From NCBI GenBank assembly GCA_023055425.1, contig JALGPY010000005.1:1761501-1825500 (forward strand): 64,000 bases of DNA, written 5' to 3'. The stretch comes from Linanthus parryae. Its lineage: Eukaryota; Streptophyta; Magnoliopsida; Ericales; Polemoniaceae. The notes beneath the pieces are model-generated. The model saw nothing but the letters and a program-made list of their open reading frames with translations, ran no database searches and was not told the origin of the DNA. Positions 26,461-41,487 of the stretch are shown here, piece after piece (the stretch's first letter is position 1; the number at the start of each line of letters is the position of its first letter). The position numbers and the translations under genes are program-made.

Positions 26461-27530
26461 GACAGATATATAATAATGGTGAGTTTATTTGTTAATGTTA
26501 TTAAGATAAATGAAAGTCAATAAATAGACACAAAGGGCATATTAGTAACTTTTAATAAACAACAAAACTGTCACATCACTGACTCTTTTGCAGCACCAAC
26601 TTTTTTTGCCAAACTCTTACATCTTTTGTCATTAGCTTTTGTATCACAGACTCCTCTCACACTATCTTTTTAGACAACTTAAAATCCAAAAAGTTAATAC
26701 TAAACCCACCCATTAGCATTTTAGGCTAGCGTGTGGCGGGGTCATGGTAGTTATGGTATGCTTGGTTGTCGTGCCGTACGATTTTTTTCTGTTTGAAGAG
26801 TGACACACTGACACTTGCCATGTGTGTGATGAGAATTCGAGAAAGTATCTATATTATAAAGCAGCATGGTTTAACTAACTTTTGATTTTTCAACCGTTAG
26901 ATTAATTTAACCCTATCCCACTATTAGATCTCACCTTCTTATTACATCTCTAACTACCCACTCTCTTTGGACATCCCTAACTACCCACTCTTCTTGGACA
27001 TCTCTAACTGATAGAAGAGAATTTTTTTCTCAACTAAATCCCTAATTAATAGGAGAGAGGTTGTGAGTGATTCTCACGTCCATTATAATGCTCATCCCAT
27101 ACGTGGAAGTTGTTATTTTTTTCACCACATTTGTAAATATAATTTTTGGATAACACCTCTAAATTCATTTAAAAAAACACTTCTAAAATCAAAAACTATT
27201 CAATTTAGGAATAGTGCCATCGGGTCAGAGAATTGTACAGAAACGGGAAGAACATGAGAGAAGGAGGAGAGAGAAAATATTTCATCATTAATATCTAACG
27301 ACCTGACACACATTATTTTATACAACTCAGTTTCTTCTAATGACATAAAGACCCCCTAAACTTTAACAAACTACAACTCCATCTACTTGTATTCTTAACA
27401 AGTATTCAGTGTTTCTTGAGCAAAAGCTAATTGGTCTCGGGCTTTCGCCACCTGAAAAACTTTATAACTTACTTGAACTATGTATTGTAGCATAGCATTA
27501 TAAGTAGCGTGTTAGTCGAGTAATTATTGC
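26461..27530. other. AT-rich DNA with 27-bp minisatellite
   Basis: No gene was recognised. ACATCTCTAACTACCCACTC begins a 27-bp unit at 26944-26970, repeated at 26971-26997 with a partial third unit to 27010. TCTATATTATAAAGCAGCAT at 26848 resembles the 5' end of plant Helitrons, but no matching 3' hairpin and CTRR end was located. Confidence 0.4.
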
Positions 27531-27695
27531 TTGCTCCAAGAACAAATATGACGTGGTACTCTAATCAATACATCACAGGACACGTCAGGAACATGTATGA
27601 GTCCATTTTCTTTTGTTTGCCATTCATTCTCTTTCTTCCTGACGTGTCATGTGTTGTATTGATTAGAGCACCACGTATATTTGCTCTTAGAGCAA
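27531..27695. mobile_element. Foldback MITE (about 165 bp)
   Basis: The left arm (TTGCTCCAAGAACAAATATG, then ACGTGGTACTCTAATCAATAC) and the right arm (GTATTGATTAGAGCACCACG, then TATATTTGCTCTTAGAGCAA) are inverse copies about 60 bp long around a short T-rich loop. A partial relative lies at 35262-35340. Confidence 0.75.
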
Positions 27696-28015
27696 ACAAA
27701 AATTTCTCGTGTTAGTCATATGCCTATCGTACTCAACTAATAAAGGGTCCAACAATAAATGTCACTTTTCGTTTTCTTTTTTCGTGTTTTTATTACTAAT
27801 AAATGAATTTAACATATTGTTAGTTAAAATCTCGAACGCAAAAACTTGATGTAACTTACATTGTTTGTTGCTAAATCAATTTGTATTCATTTTACTGTCT
27901 ATTTCAGTCTCCGATGATAACGTGCACACTACTTAATTCACCAGTGTATCAGCTCCACTTTGAAAGGCAAATAGTGGTACACAATCGTACTGACTACCAA
28001 GCCAACTACCCGGTC

Positions 28016-28086
<71 letters not shown>

Positions 28087-28925
28087 GGTATTTGTTCTGC
28101 ATGCACCTCTTAACCTCAGTGTTGTACAGTCATGTGTGTTGGTGTTGAAAATGAATGCTTCTTTAAGAAAAATTGAAGAATAACCCCACGTGATATCTCC
28201 CTTGAATTCCACCTACACAGGAGTGTGCGTGTGCCTACTGTGTGAGGATAACATATCCTACACATCTTATGCCTGGCTGTCATTGTAGATATGAGTTTGC
28301 AAACCTATCATCAGCATCATTACAAAAAAGATTGTCCATAGATTACAGCTTGATTAGCATTTGTCCGTTGGTTAGATATGTTATCCTTAAAAACGTGGGT
28401 TTGTTCCGAAACAAACTTCTATGATTGCATTGACAATCTTGGCTTTCCAAAATTGGAATATTGTATTCCAATGTAAGCATGAACATATTCGTTTCACTGT
28501 AAAAGTTATTGATTTATTTCCTTATTCGCCAGATTCTTTGCCGTGCTTTGGGTGGGAAGATAGATAGGTCGATGTCAGGTTGGGACCTTGGAGTAAGAAG
28601 TAAGTATCCACTTCTCGCCAACGTCTAACTTCTTCACATCTCTGAAAATGCCCAAAACGCTCTCAATAATTGAATGCCACAAAGACGAGGTATTTTTTTC
28701 CAGTTCTTACAACAACCTTAAAAAGTTTAATTTTGTGTTTGGAGAAATTAATGTGGTATGAATTAAAGCAGGTTTATGAACTTCCTGCAAAGGCGGAGGT
28801 TATCGCCTGGTCCAACAAGACGGGAATTGAGATGTTGTAGGAAATCTGGGTGGTGTTTAGAATGGGAACTATTGAACTTGAACAATCTCTGAGTCGTGAT
28901 ATCACTCTCAGATTAAAGTATTTCG
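27696..28925. other. Intergenic DNA with (TAA)n tract
   Basis: A trinucleotide ATA/TAA microsatellite of about 69 bp lies at 28016-28084. I see no gene elsewhere in this stretch. Confidence 0.5.
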
Positions 28926-29010
28926 GCGTTGCCCCTTGGACCCCACCGCGGCGCTGCCCCCGGACCCCCGTCGGGGGCTCCGCCCCCGAACCCCCGTTCA
29001 TCTGGGGGTT
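28926..29010. repeat. GC-rich palindromic block at the RPL19 relic boundary
   Basis: About 85 bp of GC-rich DNA in an AT-rich setting. CCCCCG.CGGGGG and GGGGGCTCCGCCCCC form nested hairpins, with GAACCCCCG..CTGGGGG further out. It stops right where homology to RPL19 3' UTR begins (about 29010). Confidence 0.65.
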
Positions 29011-29053
29011 TAAGACACATGCCCCAGTCATCTGCAACCATAAATTCCACTTC

Positions 29054-29760
29054 TCACTTCTTGGACTTCTTTGATCCCCTGCGAGAAAACACCAAACTGT
29101 TAGTTACCATATGCTTATCCTGGTGATCATTCAACATGCCCACCCGTGAACAAAGGATGCTTACTGTGTAGGTTGAGCAGGTGCTGCTGCCGCAGCTGGT
29201 GGTGCTTGGGGTGCTGTCTCTTGCGGTCCCTGTGTAGAAATTGAGAGTGGAGAAACACGTCATCATTCAGAGCAAGAGAGGCACAGTTGAATATATGTAG
29301 AGTACTACTAAAACTAAGAATTTTGAATATTCAATTATGAGAATAGAAGACAAGCTTGATAACCCAATGATGGGTGGGCTATTCATCTCGTCAAACCTAT
29401 TGAAAAACATGATAAGAGATGTATAATCAACGAAATGAATCTTTACCTGGGCCAAACGCTCCTCTCTCCTTGCATGCTTCCTTTCCCTGCTTGCCTTGTT
29501 CTTAGCACACTTAGCTTCAAACTGGTCGGCAATGGTCTTCTCTCTAGCCTTCTCAGCCTTAGATTTGTGGATGCTCTCCATCAACACCCTCTTGTTCTTG
29601 AAAACATTACACTTCACCTTCATGTACATGTCATGGTACATGTGCTTGTCAATCTCCTTTGACTCACGGTACTTGCGGAGCAACCGCCTCAGCACACGCA
29701 ACCTTCTCATCCAGATGATCTTTGTGGGCAACCTAGCCTCCCTAGTACCCCTACGCTTAC
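29054..29760 (-). pseudogene. RPL19: Ribosomal protein L19 relic, copy B (exons 3-5 only)
   Basis: Exons 3 (29447-29760), 4 (29165-29229) and 5 (29054-29078) are open with GT-AG borders and the introns between them, so this copy came from DNA duplication and not from a processed mRNA. Homology to copies A and C continues into intron 2 up to about 29945 and stops abruptly against a LINE, so exons 1 and 2 are missing. Compared with A and C it has changes at otherwise invariant places: RESKE for RESKK, VKCNVF for VKGNVF and EAKCAK for EAKRAK. Loss of the start exon and of purifying selection mark it as a pseudogene. Its exon 4 and 5 tail (QGSKKSKK) matches copy C more than copy A. Confidence 0.92.
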
Positions 29761-29949
29761 CTGGAAGACACAAAAAGAAGCAAAACTTAATATCCAAGGG
29801 ATTTCCTTAGCGCCTGCCAGAAGTTAAGAGAATACACAACACGAGTGTACCTACTATTGCATTATTGAACATGATCAGATATTGGGTTGTGTGACCAGCA
29901 TTTAAAAATACTATCCTCGGTCACAAAACTATTCTTAAAAAACATCATT

Positions 29950-32900
29950 TCCACTCAACCAGGGACGAATTGGTCAGGAACTCAAAAATCCAATCTCTCA
30001 TGTTTAGGTTGCTTGTTGCAACCTATGTTTGGCTGAAAGCTGCAGCCCACACCTTGTGCGAATACACATTCTTTGAAAACATGTTCGTCCGTCTCCACTC
30101 CTGTTTGACATCTTGGACATTCGGTGTCTATCAACATAACCCTGCTCCATAAATTGATTCCAGTGGGAAGTGACATGTGCCAAAGTCGCCATGTGAGAAA
30201 AATAAGGTTCCTTGGGACATCAAATTTCCAGAGTTTCCATATCCGATCTTGTGATACCAAACCTGTTTACGGGGAGGGGTCTCCATGGAGAGCATAGTCT
30301 TAGCTCAATAACCTGAAGAAATCGCATATAAACCATCATCAGCATGTCGCCAGAAAGGGGTGTCGCCGGACGGATTTGCTGAGATAGGAATGCTCCAGAT
30401 CACTTCCACATCAATTTGGAGAAATTGCCGTTTCAGTTCATTTCCTCTCCATGTTCGGGTCACCCGGTGAATCAGAGCGTCCACTCGGCTGTTTTCGCTT
30501 CCTGTGAGGCGTCATCACCTTATACGTGCTATGTTTAGGGATCCAACTATCAGCGAAAATATGAGTGTTTTTTCCATTACCAATCTTCCACATAATACCT
30601 GATCTCGATTAATTGCGGCCTGCAAGAATACTTCTGAAAATATAGGAAACTTTGGCGGAGGGTGAAACTTCCACATCAAGAATCGTAGATGAGAAATAAT
30701 ACTTAGCTTTGAAGACCCTACTCACCAAGTTGTTGGGGTTTTGAATGACTATCCAAGTGTTCTTAGCAAGCATTGCTATATTGAATTTTCTAAAATCTCA
30801 AAATCCAAGGCCACGTCCTCCTTTGTCATCTCCAGTTTCTCCCAAGCGACCCAATGATCTTTCTTTTGTCTTCAGTACCTCCCCACCAAAATTGTTGCAC
30901 TAGCCTCTCCATATTTTGGCATACTTTGATCAGTAAGAGAAAGCAACTCATTGCATAATTTGGCCAAGCTTGTATCAATGTTTTGATTAAAACTTCGTTT
31001 TTAGCAACTGAGAGTTCCTGAGCCTTCCATCCCTTCAGCTTCTTGCTAATCCTTTCTGGAAGGTATGCAAAGGAAGAAGATCGCCTCCTACCTATCAACA
31101 TAAGCAAACCTAGGTACATGTCATGGTTGTCAACTAGCTGTACTCCACATAACTGGCTAAAAGCGTTCCTCTCTTCAACATTGACATTAGCTGAGAAAAC
31201 AAATGAAGATTTATGAAGATTGAGTACCTGGCCCGAGGCAGCCTCGTAGTCTCTAAGGATGTTGCGCAGAGTCTGAATCTCTACGTTTGTTGCTTTGGTG
31301 AATATGAGGTTGTCGTCTACAAAGAATAAGTGTGAAATAATAGGGTCCCCTCGAGACGCCGATACTCCGGTCAATCTACCTTCATGCATGGCTAGGTACA
31401 AGCTCCACGAAAGTGTTTCACTGACCAGTAAGAACAGATTCGGAGATAGCAAGCATCCTTGTCTCAGACCCCCTTTGAGGCACTATATTTCTGTGAACTT
31501 CCTTGTTAAACAGGATACTGTAAGAGGCCGTTTTCACACATTTCATTACCACTTCTATCCACCTTACCCAAAGCCCATTCTTTCCATGACGTGACGTAGA
31601 AAGTCCTACTCGACTCTATCGTAGGCTTTGCTCATGTCTGATTAGAGAGCAAGGTAACTCGTCTTGCCTTCTTTCTGTTTTTCATAGAGTGCATAAACTC
31701 AAAAGCAATCAAATTATTGTCAGAAAGTAATCTGGCTGGAACAAAAATGCTTTAATTTTCTGCAATCAATTAGTCTAAAATAGTCTCTAGACGACTAGCT
31801 AGCACCTTTGTAATAGTTTTGTAGACAGTATTACACAAACTGATAGGCCTCAAATCAGTAGCTTAGCTAACTTGTTTGACCTTGGGAATAAGAGCTATCA
31901 GAGTATGATTGTACCTGGAAATATCTCCATCGTCGTTTAAGATGCTCAGGCAAACTTCGTCCACTTCCTCTCCAATAATCGGCCAATACTCCTGGTAGAA
32001 TAAAGCAGGGAAATCGTCAGGCCTAGTGGTGACTATTTCGGAGCCACTCGAACATCCTCCACGGTGAAGGGGAGGTTCATGAACGTTCGCTACTCCAATG
32101 ACACAAGATCCTCAATACCGGCCATCATTGGCTCCATCTGATTTCTGCTCGGATCAATAGATGTAAAAGCATGCTGAAAATAATCTTCTAGAATAGAAAC
32201 AATCTGGTTGGGTTATCGTGCCAAACCCATGAATTGTCTTCCAGTCCAAATAGGCGGTTGCGAGATCGTCTAATAGAAGCTTTCCTGTGAAAAAAGCCAG
32301 TGTTCTGACCACCTTTTTCTCATCCAGACTTTTCTGGATCGCTGCCCCCACATCTCCTCCTCCCTTAGTAGGATTCAGAGAATCTATTGTGAACTACTTT
32401 CGAATTTGCTATAACTTCATGTGTTTGTAATCCCAGCTGTAATCTCTGTAGCTCTGATCTCAAAGTAGCAAGCTACTTCTTGACCATGCCGAAGGATACT
32501 TTTTCTCAATGCTTCAAAGCATTGGCCACGTTAGTGAGCTTACCATCAAAGGCTTTGGTTGACCCAAGCCAATTGTCACGAACGACGTCTTTGCACCCCT
32601 CGTGATGCAACCACATGGCCCCAAACTAGAATCTTCTACAGAGTTCTACCCCATTCGTGATTATTCTGAATCCAACTAACTTTAATCGGAACAAGGTCTG
32701 AAACTTCAGCAACAAGATGCTGAACTTTACACCAGCCAAACAAATCGGTCCAACTGTATGTCATGAGACATCGGTCAATCCTCTCTCTGATAGAGGCGAC
32801 ATTACCTTGACCGTTTCTCGAAGTGAACTGAACACCAAAAACCAAGATCCCTCAGTTGTAGACGATAAATAACACTATTGAAACACTCCACCTTACTGAA

Positions 32901-33700
32901 GGGGACAGGTCTTTCCACTTCCTCCTCCAAGTAGGACGAGAAAGCTTTAATATCGCCTATCACGCACCAGGGCTTGCCCGGGTTACTGAGCTTCTCGAGT
33001 AAGCTCCAGGAATTGTGACGTTCATCCTTGTTAGGATCACCAAAAAAAAACGGTCAGAAAGCCATGTTTTTTGTTATCCAAGGTATTGAAAGTGCCATGA
33101 ATATGGGAAAAAGACCAGTTTATTAGGGCAAACTAAACACTATCACCTCACATAATTTCCAGACCACCTTTTCTACCTCCACCGCTTACATCACAATCAT
33201 CGAAAATCCCGTTGTTAAAACCTAACTTCTTCTCAATCCACAACATCTCAACCTTTTGGTCTCCATTAATAAAACCAAATTCCTCCTTCTTCTCTTCACT
33301 GGATCATGAAGAGAAGTAACGCTACGGGGGTCGCCAAGGCCACGTACGTTCCAGCTAATACTATTCATGCTCCTGGCTAGGTTGTTTTGCAGCCTCAACC
33401 AATCTGATAGGTGGGTTTCTTTAAGGCTACCCCGTCCTGTGCTGGAAGTCAGAAACCGATGAAATCTGCATAATTTTCTTGGCTTCTCCTTAAACTGTTG
33501 GAGGGTTCATAATGATGGGTGGAGCTTTTTCGATTGGACTGTTCACATGTGCTTGATGACCCGGCTTCACTGCTTGATTATTTTGTTTGTTCTTTGAACG
33601 ACGAGTTATTTCTTCTCCCTGTTTTGACCCCGTGATGAAGGATGAATTTTTAGGTGGAAGAAGCGGTGCTTGAAGGCCTAGAATTATCTCTTGCAAATAT
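29950..33700 (-). mobile_element. Degenerate LINE (endonuclease, reverse transcriptase, zinc-binding domain)
   Basis: Read on the minus strand. The endonuclease starts near 33368 (MNSISWNVRGLGDPRS) and its end is near 32636-32845 (IRERIDRCLMTYSWTDLFGW). The reverse transcriptase lies between about 32100 and 30826, with the active site FFVDD in HLFFVDDNLIFTKA near 31310, where FADD is more usual. The zf-RVT domain lies at 29982-30260 (WKFDVPRNLIFLTWRLWHMS, then CPRCQTGVETDEHVFKECVFA). Many stops and frameshifts lie between these blocks. The element ends without a poly(A) tail next to the intron of the RPL19 relic, so its 3' end is lost. Upstream, 33490-33696 may be the end of its first reading frame. 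Confidence 0.88.
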
Positions 33701-34640
33701 CTCAGGTAGGCTAGATAGTCGAGGAAGGTTCTAGGCTTTCAATTCTAGCCATTAGATTTGATGATCTCTGGATCCTTGCATAGGGAATGAACTCGTATAA
33801 AAATGGATGTGCTCATTTGCTCAAAATCATCCAAGAGTTGTAAGCTTTCTTTCGAACACGTACTTGTTCCTTCATACTTTTGGTTGTTATTTAGTTTACG
33901 TTTATAACGATTGTGATATGATGGCTTAGTGCTTGCAGAGGGAATCAAAAGTCACTAAGTGCCGCAGAAGAATGTCAAAGAAAGAAGCCCTTGACACCAA
34001 CTCGTTGTTGTTACCTATACATTCCTTGCATTCTCATGTGAGAGTGCCTCTCTTACATCTCGTCCTCCTCCGTATATGTTTGATATAATTGTTGCCATTC
34101 TTCATGTCGTGGCGGAAAAGCACAACGAGATGTGTTATCATGAAAATCTTGCAGATCCGGAAAGCTAAGGGGTCGTGTATTCCCAAGAAGATATTTGGTA
34201 TATGGGAAGACCCACGAAAGTCCAGGTTTACCTTATCCCGTCGAAAAAGTCCGTCAACCGCAGAAGTGAAAGATGTCTGCCAATTGGTGTTCGAATAACT
34301 TATTGCCCGCCAGATCTCCAAGATCTGAAGACAAAAATAACGGGTGTGCAAGACGACTTATGGCTGTACGAGCAACAGTGACCCAAGTTTCCGATTCACC
34401 CGGCTTTGTGGTCACCAAAAGCTCAAGCTGGTTATTTTGTGAAAATCCTTACGAAACTTGTCCAAGCAGACTATGCAACCCATCAGCTTGTCGTAGAAAA
34501 TTGTCCAATCGGTTATCAAGGCAATCCGAGCCCATATACTCAAGAAGAGAGGAAACATTTATGTGTGCCACAGTCCATGGGATGGAAAAATTCGAAAATA
34601 AGGACTATGTTGCTTCACCGATCGTGATACTATTCCCCAC
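33701..34640. repeat. Dispersed repeat R1, copy 2
   Basis: This copy is longer than the one at 7650-8190 and has the same block order. It includes GAAAATCTTGCAGATCCG.AAA, which also occurs near 44650, and CTTATCCCGTCGAAAAAGTC. Several frames of 70-150 codons overlap here and none shows a known domain. Confidence 0.55.
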
Positions 34641-35261
34641 TGTAATACATGATTTTTTTGGAATTTTATTCTTTTTTTATTTAACTTGTTTTAAACACGG
34701 AATCTGCAGTTACAAATAGATGTCATCATTTTACTGAGCTATCTTCCACTAACAATATTCTTACCACAACGGGGGTGGCCAGACCAACTCTGTGATTTCT
34801 GATGTTTCTTCAGTCTTCACCTTTCGTTGCCAACAGATATGTCACTAACATTACTCATGTTTACGAAGTAAACATTTACTATCTCCAAGTTGTTCCTATT
34901 CTTGCTCATTGTTTTCGATGCACCCGCCACTTCAGTCATGTCTGAGATAGAATTTTCAGTGAAGAACAATTGTATGCCTCCGATGATAGTCTACTTTTCA
35001 TGTTTACAAATTGGGAGTATTTTTACCTATCTCTATGTAGCTTCATGTGCAAACTTATACAGAGATATGTGGATTTTTGAATTTTTATCATTTAACCCAC
35101 ACTTTTTTTTTGAGCAATTTTAACCCATACTTTACACGAAGAAAGATTAACCTACTTTTATCAAACCATAATTGAAGAGGCCCATTACATTTTTGTAACA
35201 GTATTCATTGCCAGCATGGGCTCATTTTCGACCCCCACTTGTTGTGATCCTAAGATAGCAA
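34641..35261. other. Intergenic DNA
   Basis: No gene or clear repeat was recognised. Confidence 0.4.
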
Positions 35262-35269
35262 GTGACGCG

Positions 35270-36545
35270 TGCTTGTGAGTTGCATTAGTGGTGCGTGGAC
35301 TCCCAAAAAACAAATTTGACATGGTGCTCTAATTAATACGACTTTTTTTTTAGCAAACCAAATATATTCAACCACCCAAAGGAAAAGTACAAGCCATCTT
35401 ATCCCTACTAATCTGCTGCAAAATCTTCTCAGGGGAACTGACACACCAATCCCATCTGAGACCTTCTCTTAAGTCTATCTTCACTACTAAATCAACTACT
35501 ACCTCCGTTTCTTCTCTATAGCACCAGTTTGACTTTTTGACTCGTATCTGGGTCAGTTTGACCGGGCTATTTAGATAGCGAAACGATTAAATTTTTTGAT
35601 GATTTTTTCACCGTGTTACAGAGCAACTTTTACTCTACAACACCATGAAAAGTTTATCAAAAAATTCAATCGTTTTGCTACCCAAATCATCGGGTCAAAG
35701 TGACCCAGTGAATAGTGGTAAAAGTCAAACCGGTGTGATAGAGAAGAAACGGAGGTAGTAACATATTAGCTCTTCTATCTATCCAACTAATAACTAAGTT
35801 TTTTTGGGACATATAAGTCCTAATATCTTTGATGATACCTTCCAACTCCCAAGAAGGAGCTTGCTTTCCATGAATCCAGTCAACTAAGACCCTGCAATCA
35901 GATTCAATCACACCTCTCTCATGAAGTTGTAGCATATTCTGCCTCTGAAACCCAATACAAGCCATTCTAACAGCAAGAGCTTCTGCCATGATAGCTGAAG
36001 AGGCCCTGCACAGACTCCAAAAACCATCCACCATATCACCTGCACTATTTCTGGAAATCCAGCAAACAGCACTCTTCTTTGAGATTAAATCCTAACTAGC
36101 ATCACAATATAGCTTTACCCTTTGAGGGTCAGGTGGCTTCCACACTGAAGGATGGACATAAACTCCATCATTAATCTCACCCCTTGTAGGGGTTTTTTCA
36201 TCAGGTTTGCACAAAATCATACCTTTGGCAGCCATAATAGTCCTGTGGGGGTCCACCTGGATCTTTTCAAACACAGTCTGGTTTCTTTCTTTCCATATGT
36301 GCCAACAAACAATGAATGCTTGGAGTTGAAACCTTTAGGAAGAACACCTTCTACTTCATCTTCAAGCACTTTTTTGCACCATTGTTTGAAGGAGTTTCTC
36401 TGGTTATAGCTTTCTGCACTCACATTCAGAACCCCAAACCAGACCACCCTAGTCCAACTGCAACCAAATAGGAGATGTATAATAGTTTCTACTTCTTCTT
36501 CACAGAGAGGACACAGGGGGTTCTCAGCACATTTTCTTCATGAGG
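35270..36545 (-). mobile_element. LINE 3' end: zf-RVT and RNase H, interrupted by a MITE
   Basis: Read on the minus strand. zf-RVT residues (NPLCPLCEEEVETIIHLLFGC) lie near 36450-36530. RNase H follows with VKLYCDAS (36100, first Asp), AEALAVRMAC (catalytic Glu, about 35980) and IESDCRVLVDW (Asp, about 35900), up to ISWIDRRANM near 35765. The MITE at 35499-35758 sits there. Beyond it the domain resumes (REGLRWDWCVSSPEKILQQI, about 35410-35470). The element ends in a poly(A) tract read as T at 35341-35351. A stop after CDAS and frame breaks show it is dead. Just beyond the tail is a piece of the foldback MITE family of 27531-27695, which this LINE apparently entered. Confidence 0.85.
35499..35758. 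mobile_element. Stowaway-like MITE, copy 4 (260 bp, best preserved)
   Basis: It runs from CTACCTCCGTTTCTTCTCT to AGAGAAGAAACGGAGGTAG, with perfect end repeats and TA at 35497-35498 and 35759-35760. It lies inside the RNase H part of a LINE, so it is younger than that LINE. Confidence 0.93.
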
Positions 36546-38105
36546 TGGTGAGTCGAGATCGAGAGGTGGGGATGGGATGGGAAGATCGTGTGTGTCTCTA
36601 GAAAAATAAGGGATGAGAAGATAAATTTATTGGACATGGATAGGAGTGTTTAGGCTTGGGCTGGGTGAATTTGAGTTAGGCTAGGTGGAGATAGGAGTGT
36701 TTAGGCTTGGGCTGGGTGAATTTGAGTTAGGCTAGGACACCTCATGAGCCGGAGAGCGTCGCTTGTAAGAATCTGTGCACTGGCTTTCTCAAGGGGAGAT
36801 TATGAGGATGACGAATACAATGGATTTAGTACTAAGTTATAAGAAAAAGTTAGGGAATAAAGAAGGGGAACTAGATTTGTGAATATGAAGTTATTTTGGG
36901 AAATGCCTCTTAAGAAGTTTTGGGGTCATTTTGTAGCGGACCAATAATAGCGCTTTGATTGTTTTCTCCTCTGGGTCCACTCAGTAGCTAGCTGTAGTTA
37001 TTAGGCACATTGCCAATGTTGCAGCTTACCCAGAACAGTGGACAGTTTGAAGTTGTAAGTTCTGTTCTAGCTGCAATTTGCAAGAGCAGAACATTTTGCT
37101 GTTAACTCATTAGAAAAGTCACTCATTAATGCTACTGAGATAAGGGAAATATGGCTTCTGGTTTGGTTTATGCAATTTAGATGGCGAATACAAAAGAGAC
37201 AGAGGCAGAGGCACTAGTATAAACTGCTAAATAACTACGGTATGAAAGGATTAAAATATATATTGATAATCCCATACTCGAACGGGGCGGTTTATATCGA
37301 TTTTGAAAATTAGATACCCGCAACCCAATCAATTGCAACGGGTATGGGTTAATTGAAACCAAAATCAACCATTGCAACGGGTATGGGTTAATTGAAACCA
37401 GAATCAACCATTGAGATCAAATATAACTTTACAACGCTCAATTCGGGTGTTTGAACAGCCCTACTATACACAATGGTCTTTATAAAACTAAATTAATCAT
37501 AGTCCATGGTGAGCAAAAATATCTCAATGGTAACTCAATTCTAATGGACCGTCTTTCCAGAGAGTTCCCTCAGTTTGCAGAATGCAACTCTTTTTACCCC
37601 AACGCATATAGCTTTTAGTGTCCATAGTCTAGCGAAATTTGACCCACAAAACCTACTTATGTGCCGAGACCGTTACCAATCCAGTAGTCCACAGGCAAAC
37701 ATATTGTTATGTAGTGAGAATAATGGATGACGAAAATCTGAAGGGTATTAACAGCTCTTCCACTCCAGTCATCAAAAACTGGATATGAACAGCTCTTTCA
37801 CTACACATAATCAAAACTGCTAATGTCGACCAGAAGCATTTTCTAGCACTAACATGTCATGCAAACGAGCAAAACAGAAGCGCTGATCTCTTGACATTAA
37901 ACTACAACGCTACAACCACAAGGAAACAAAATGTACCTTCAACATTAACAAAAATTAACCAGAAGGTAACCGAGTATAAAGACTAAGGCCTTCTAGATGT
38001 TCAAGTACATTCGATACGACAAAATCAAATTTGGGTCAAAAAGAACTAAAATATCACAAGCTTTTAAGACACACCCCAGTCATCTGCGACCATAAATTCC
38101 AGTTC
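36546..38105. other. Intergenic DNA with two short tandem repeats
   Basis: A 51-bp unit (TAGGAGTGTTTAGGCTTGGG...) occurs at 36641 and 36692. A roughly 50-bp unit containing GCAACGGGTATGGGTTAATT is doubled at about 37337-37405. From about 37940 the sequence resembles the 3' flank of RPL19 copy A and is probably the 3' UTR of copy C. Confidence 0.6.
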
Positions 38106-41110
<3,005 letters not shown>

Positions 41111-41214
41111 TCTCTCTCCCTCTCTTCCCTCTCTCTCTCTCTCTCGCTACTGCGACTAGAGGAAGGAGGTCGAAGAAAAGTGAAGAGATAATTTATATCT
41201 CTCATCCACTGTAC

Positions 41215-41301
41215 TAGGGTTTCATGAGGGGTTTTTTCATTGTTTATTCGCTTTTCTGGGCTTCAGCTGTACTTCTGGCCCACTAAACTGATTTCGGCCC
41301 A
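41215..41301 (-). promoter_or_regulatory. RPL19-C promoter: telo-box and site II motifs
   Basis: On the gene strand AAACCCTA lies at 41215-41222 and TGGGCC at 41277-41282 and 41296-41301. Order and approximate spacing match copy A. A 42-bp stretch (GGCCCAATAACTCAATGCC...) is doubled just upstream, at about 41296-41380, adding a further TGGGCC. Confidence 0.7.
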
Positions 41302-41417
41302 ATAACTCAATGCCTCGTTAGGTCTTACTAGTAATCTGCGGCCCAATAACTCAATGCCTTGTTAGGTCTTACTAGTAATTTGGGCCTTGGTTCCACTCAT
41401 AAGGTTTCTTTTAGTAG

Positions 41418-41487
41418 GCCTTGGCTTGTATTTGTGCAATGTACTTTGGATGTGTTAATGCTATTCTCTCCTTGGTTGAAAAAAAAA
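41418..41487 (+). mobile_element. 70-bp LINE 3' stub with 16-bp target duplication
   Basis: AGGTTTCTTTTAGTAG occurs at 41402-41417 and 41488-41503. Between them is a short sequence (TTGTATTTGTGCAATGTACT...) ending in a run of about ten A. A long target duplication and poly(A) end are the marks of LINE-machinery insertion with extreme 5' truncation. A SINE-like mRNA piece is an alternative. Confidence 0.8.

Noticed and set aside
28015..28212. Minus-strand frame ending in poly-Tyr
   Set aside because: It is a translation of the (TAA)n microsatellite.
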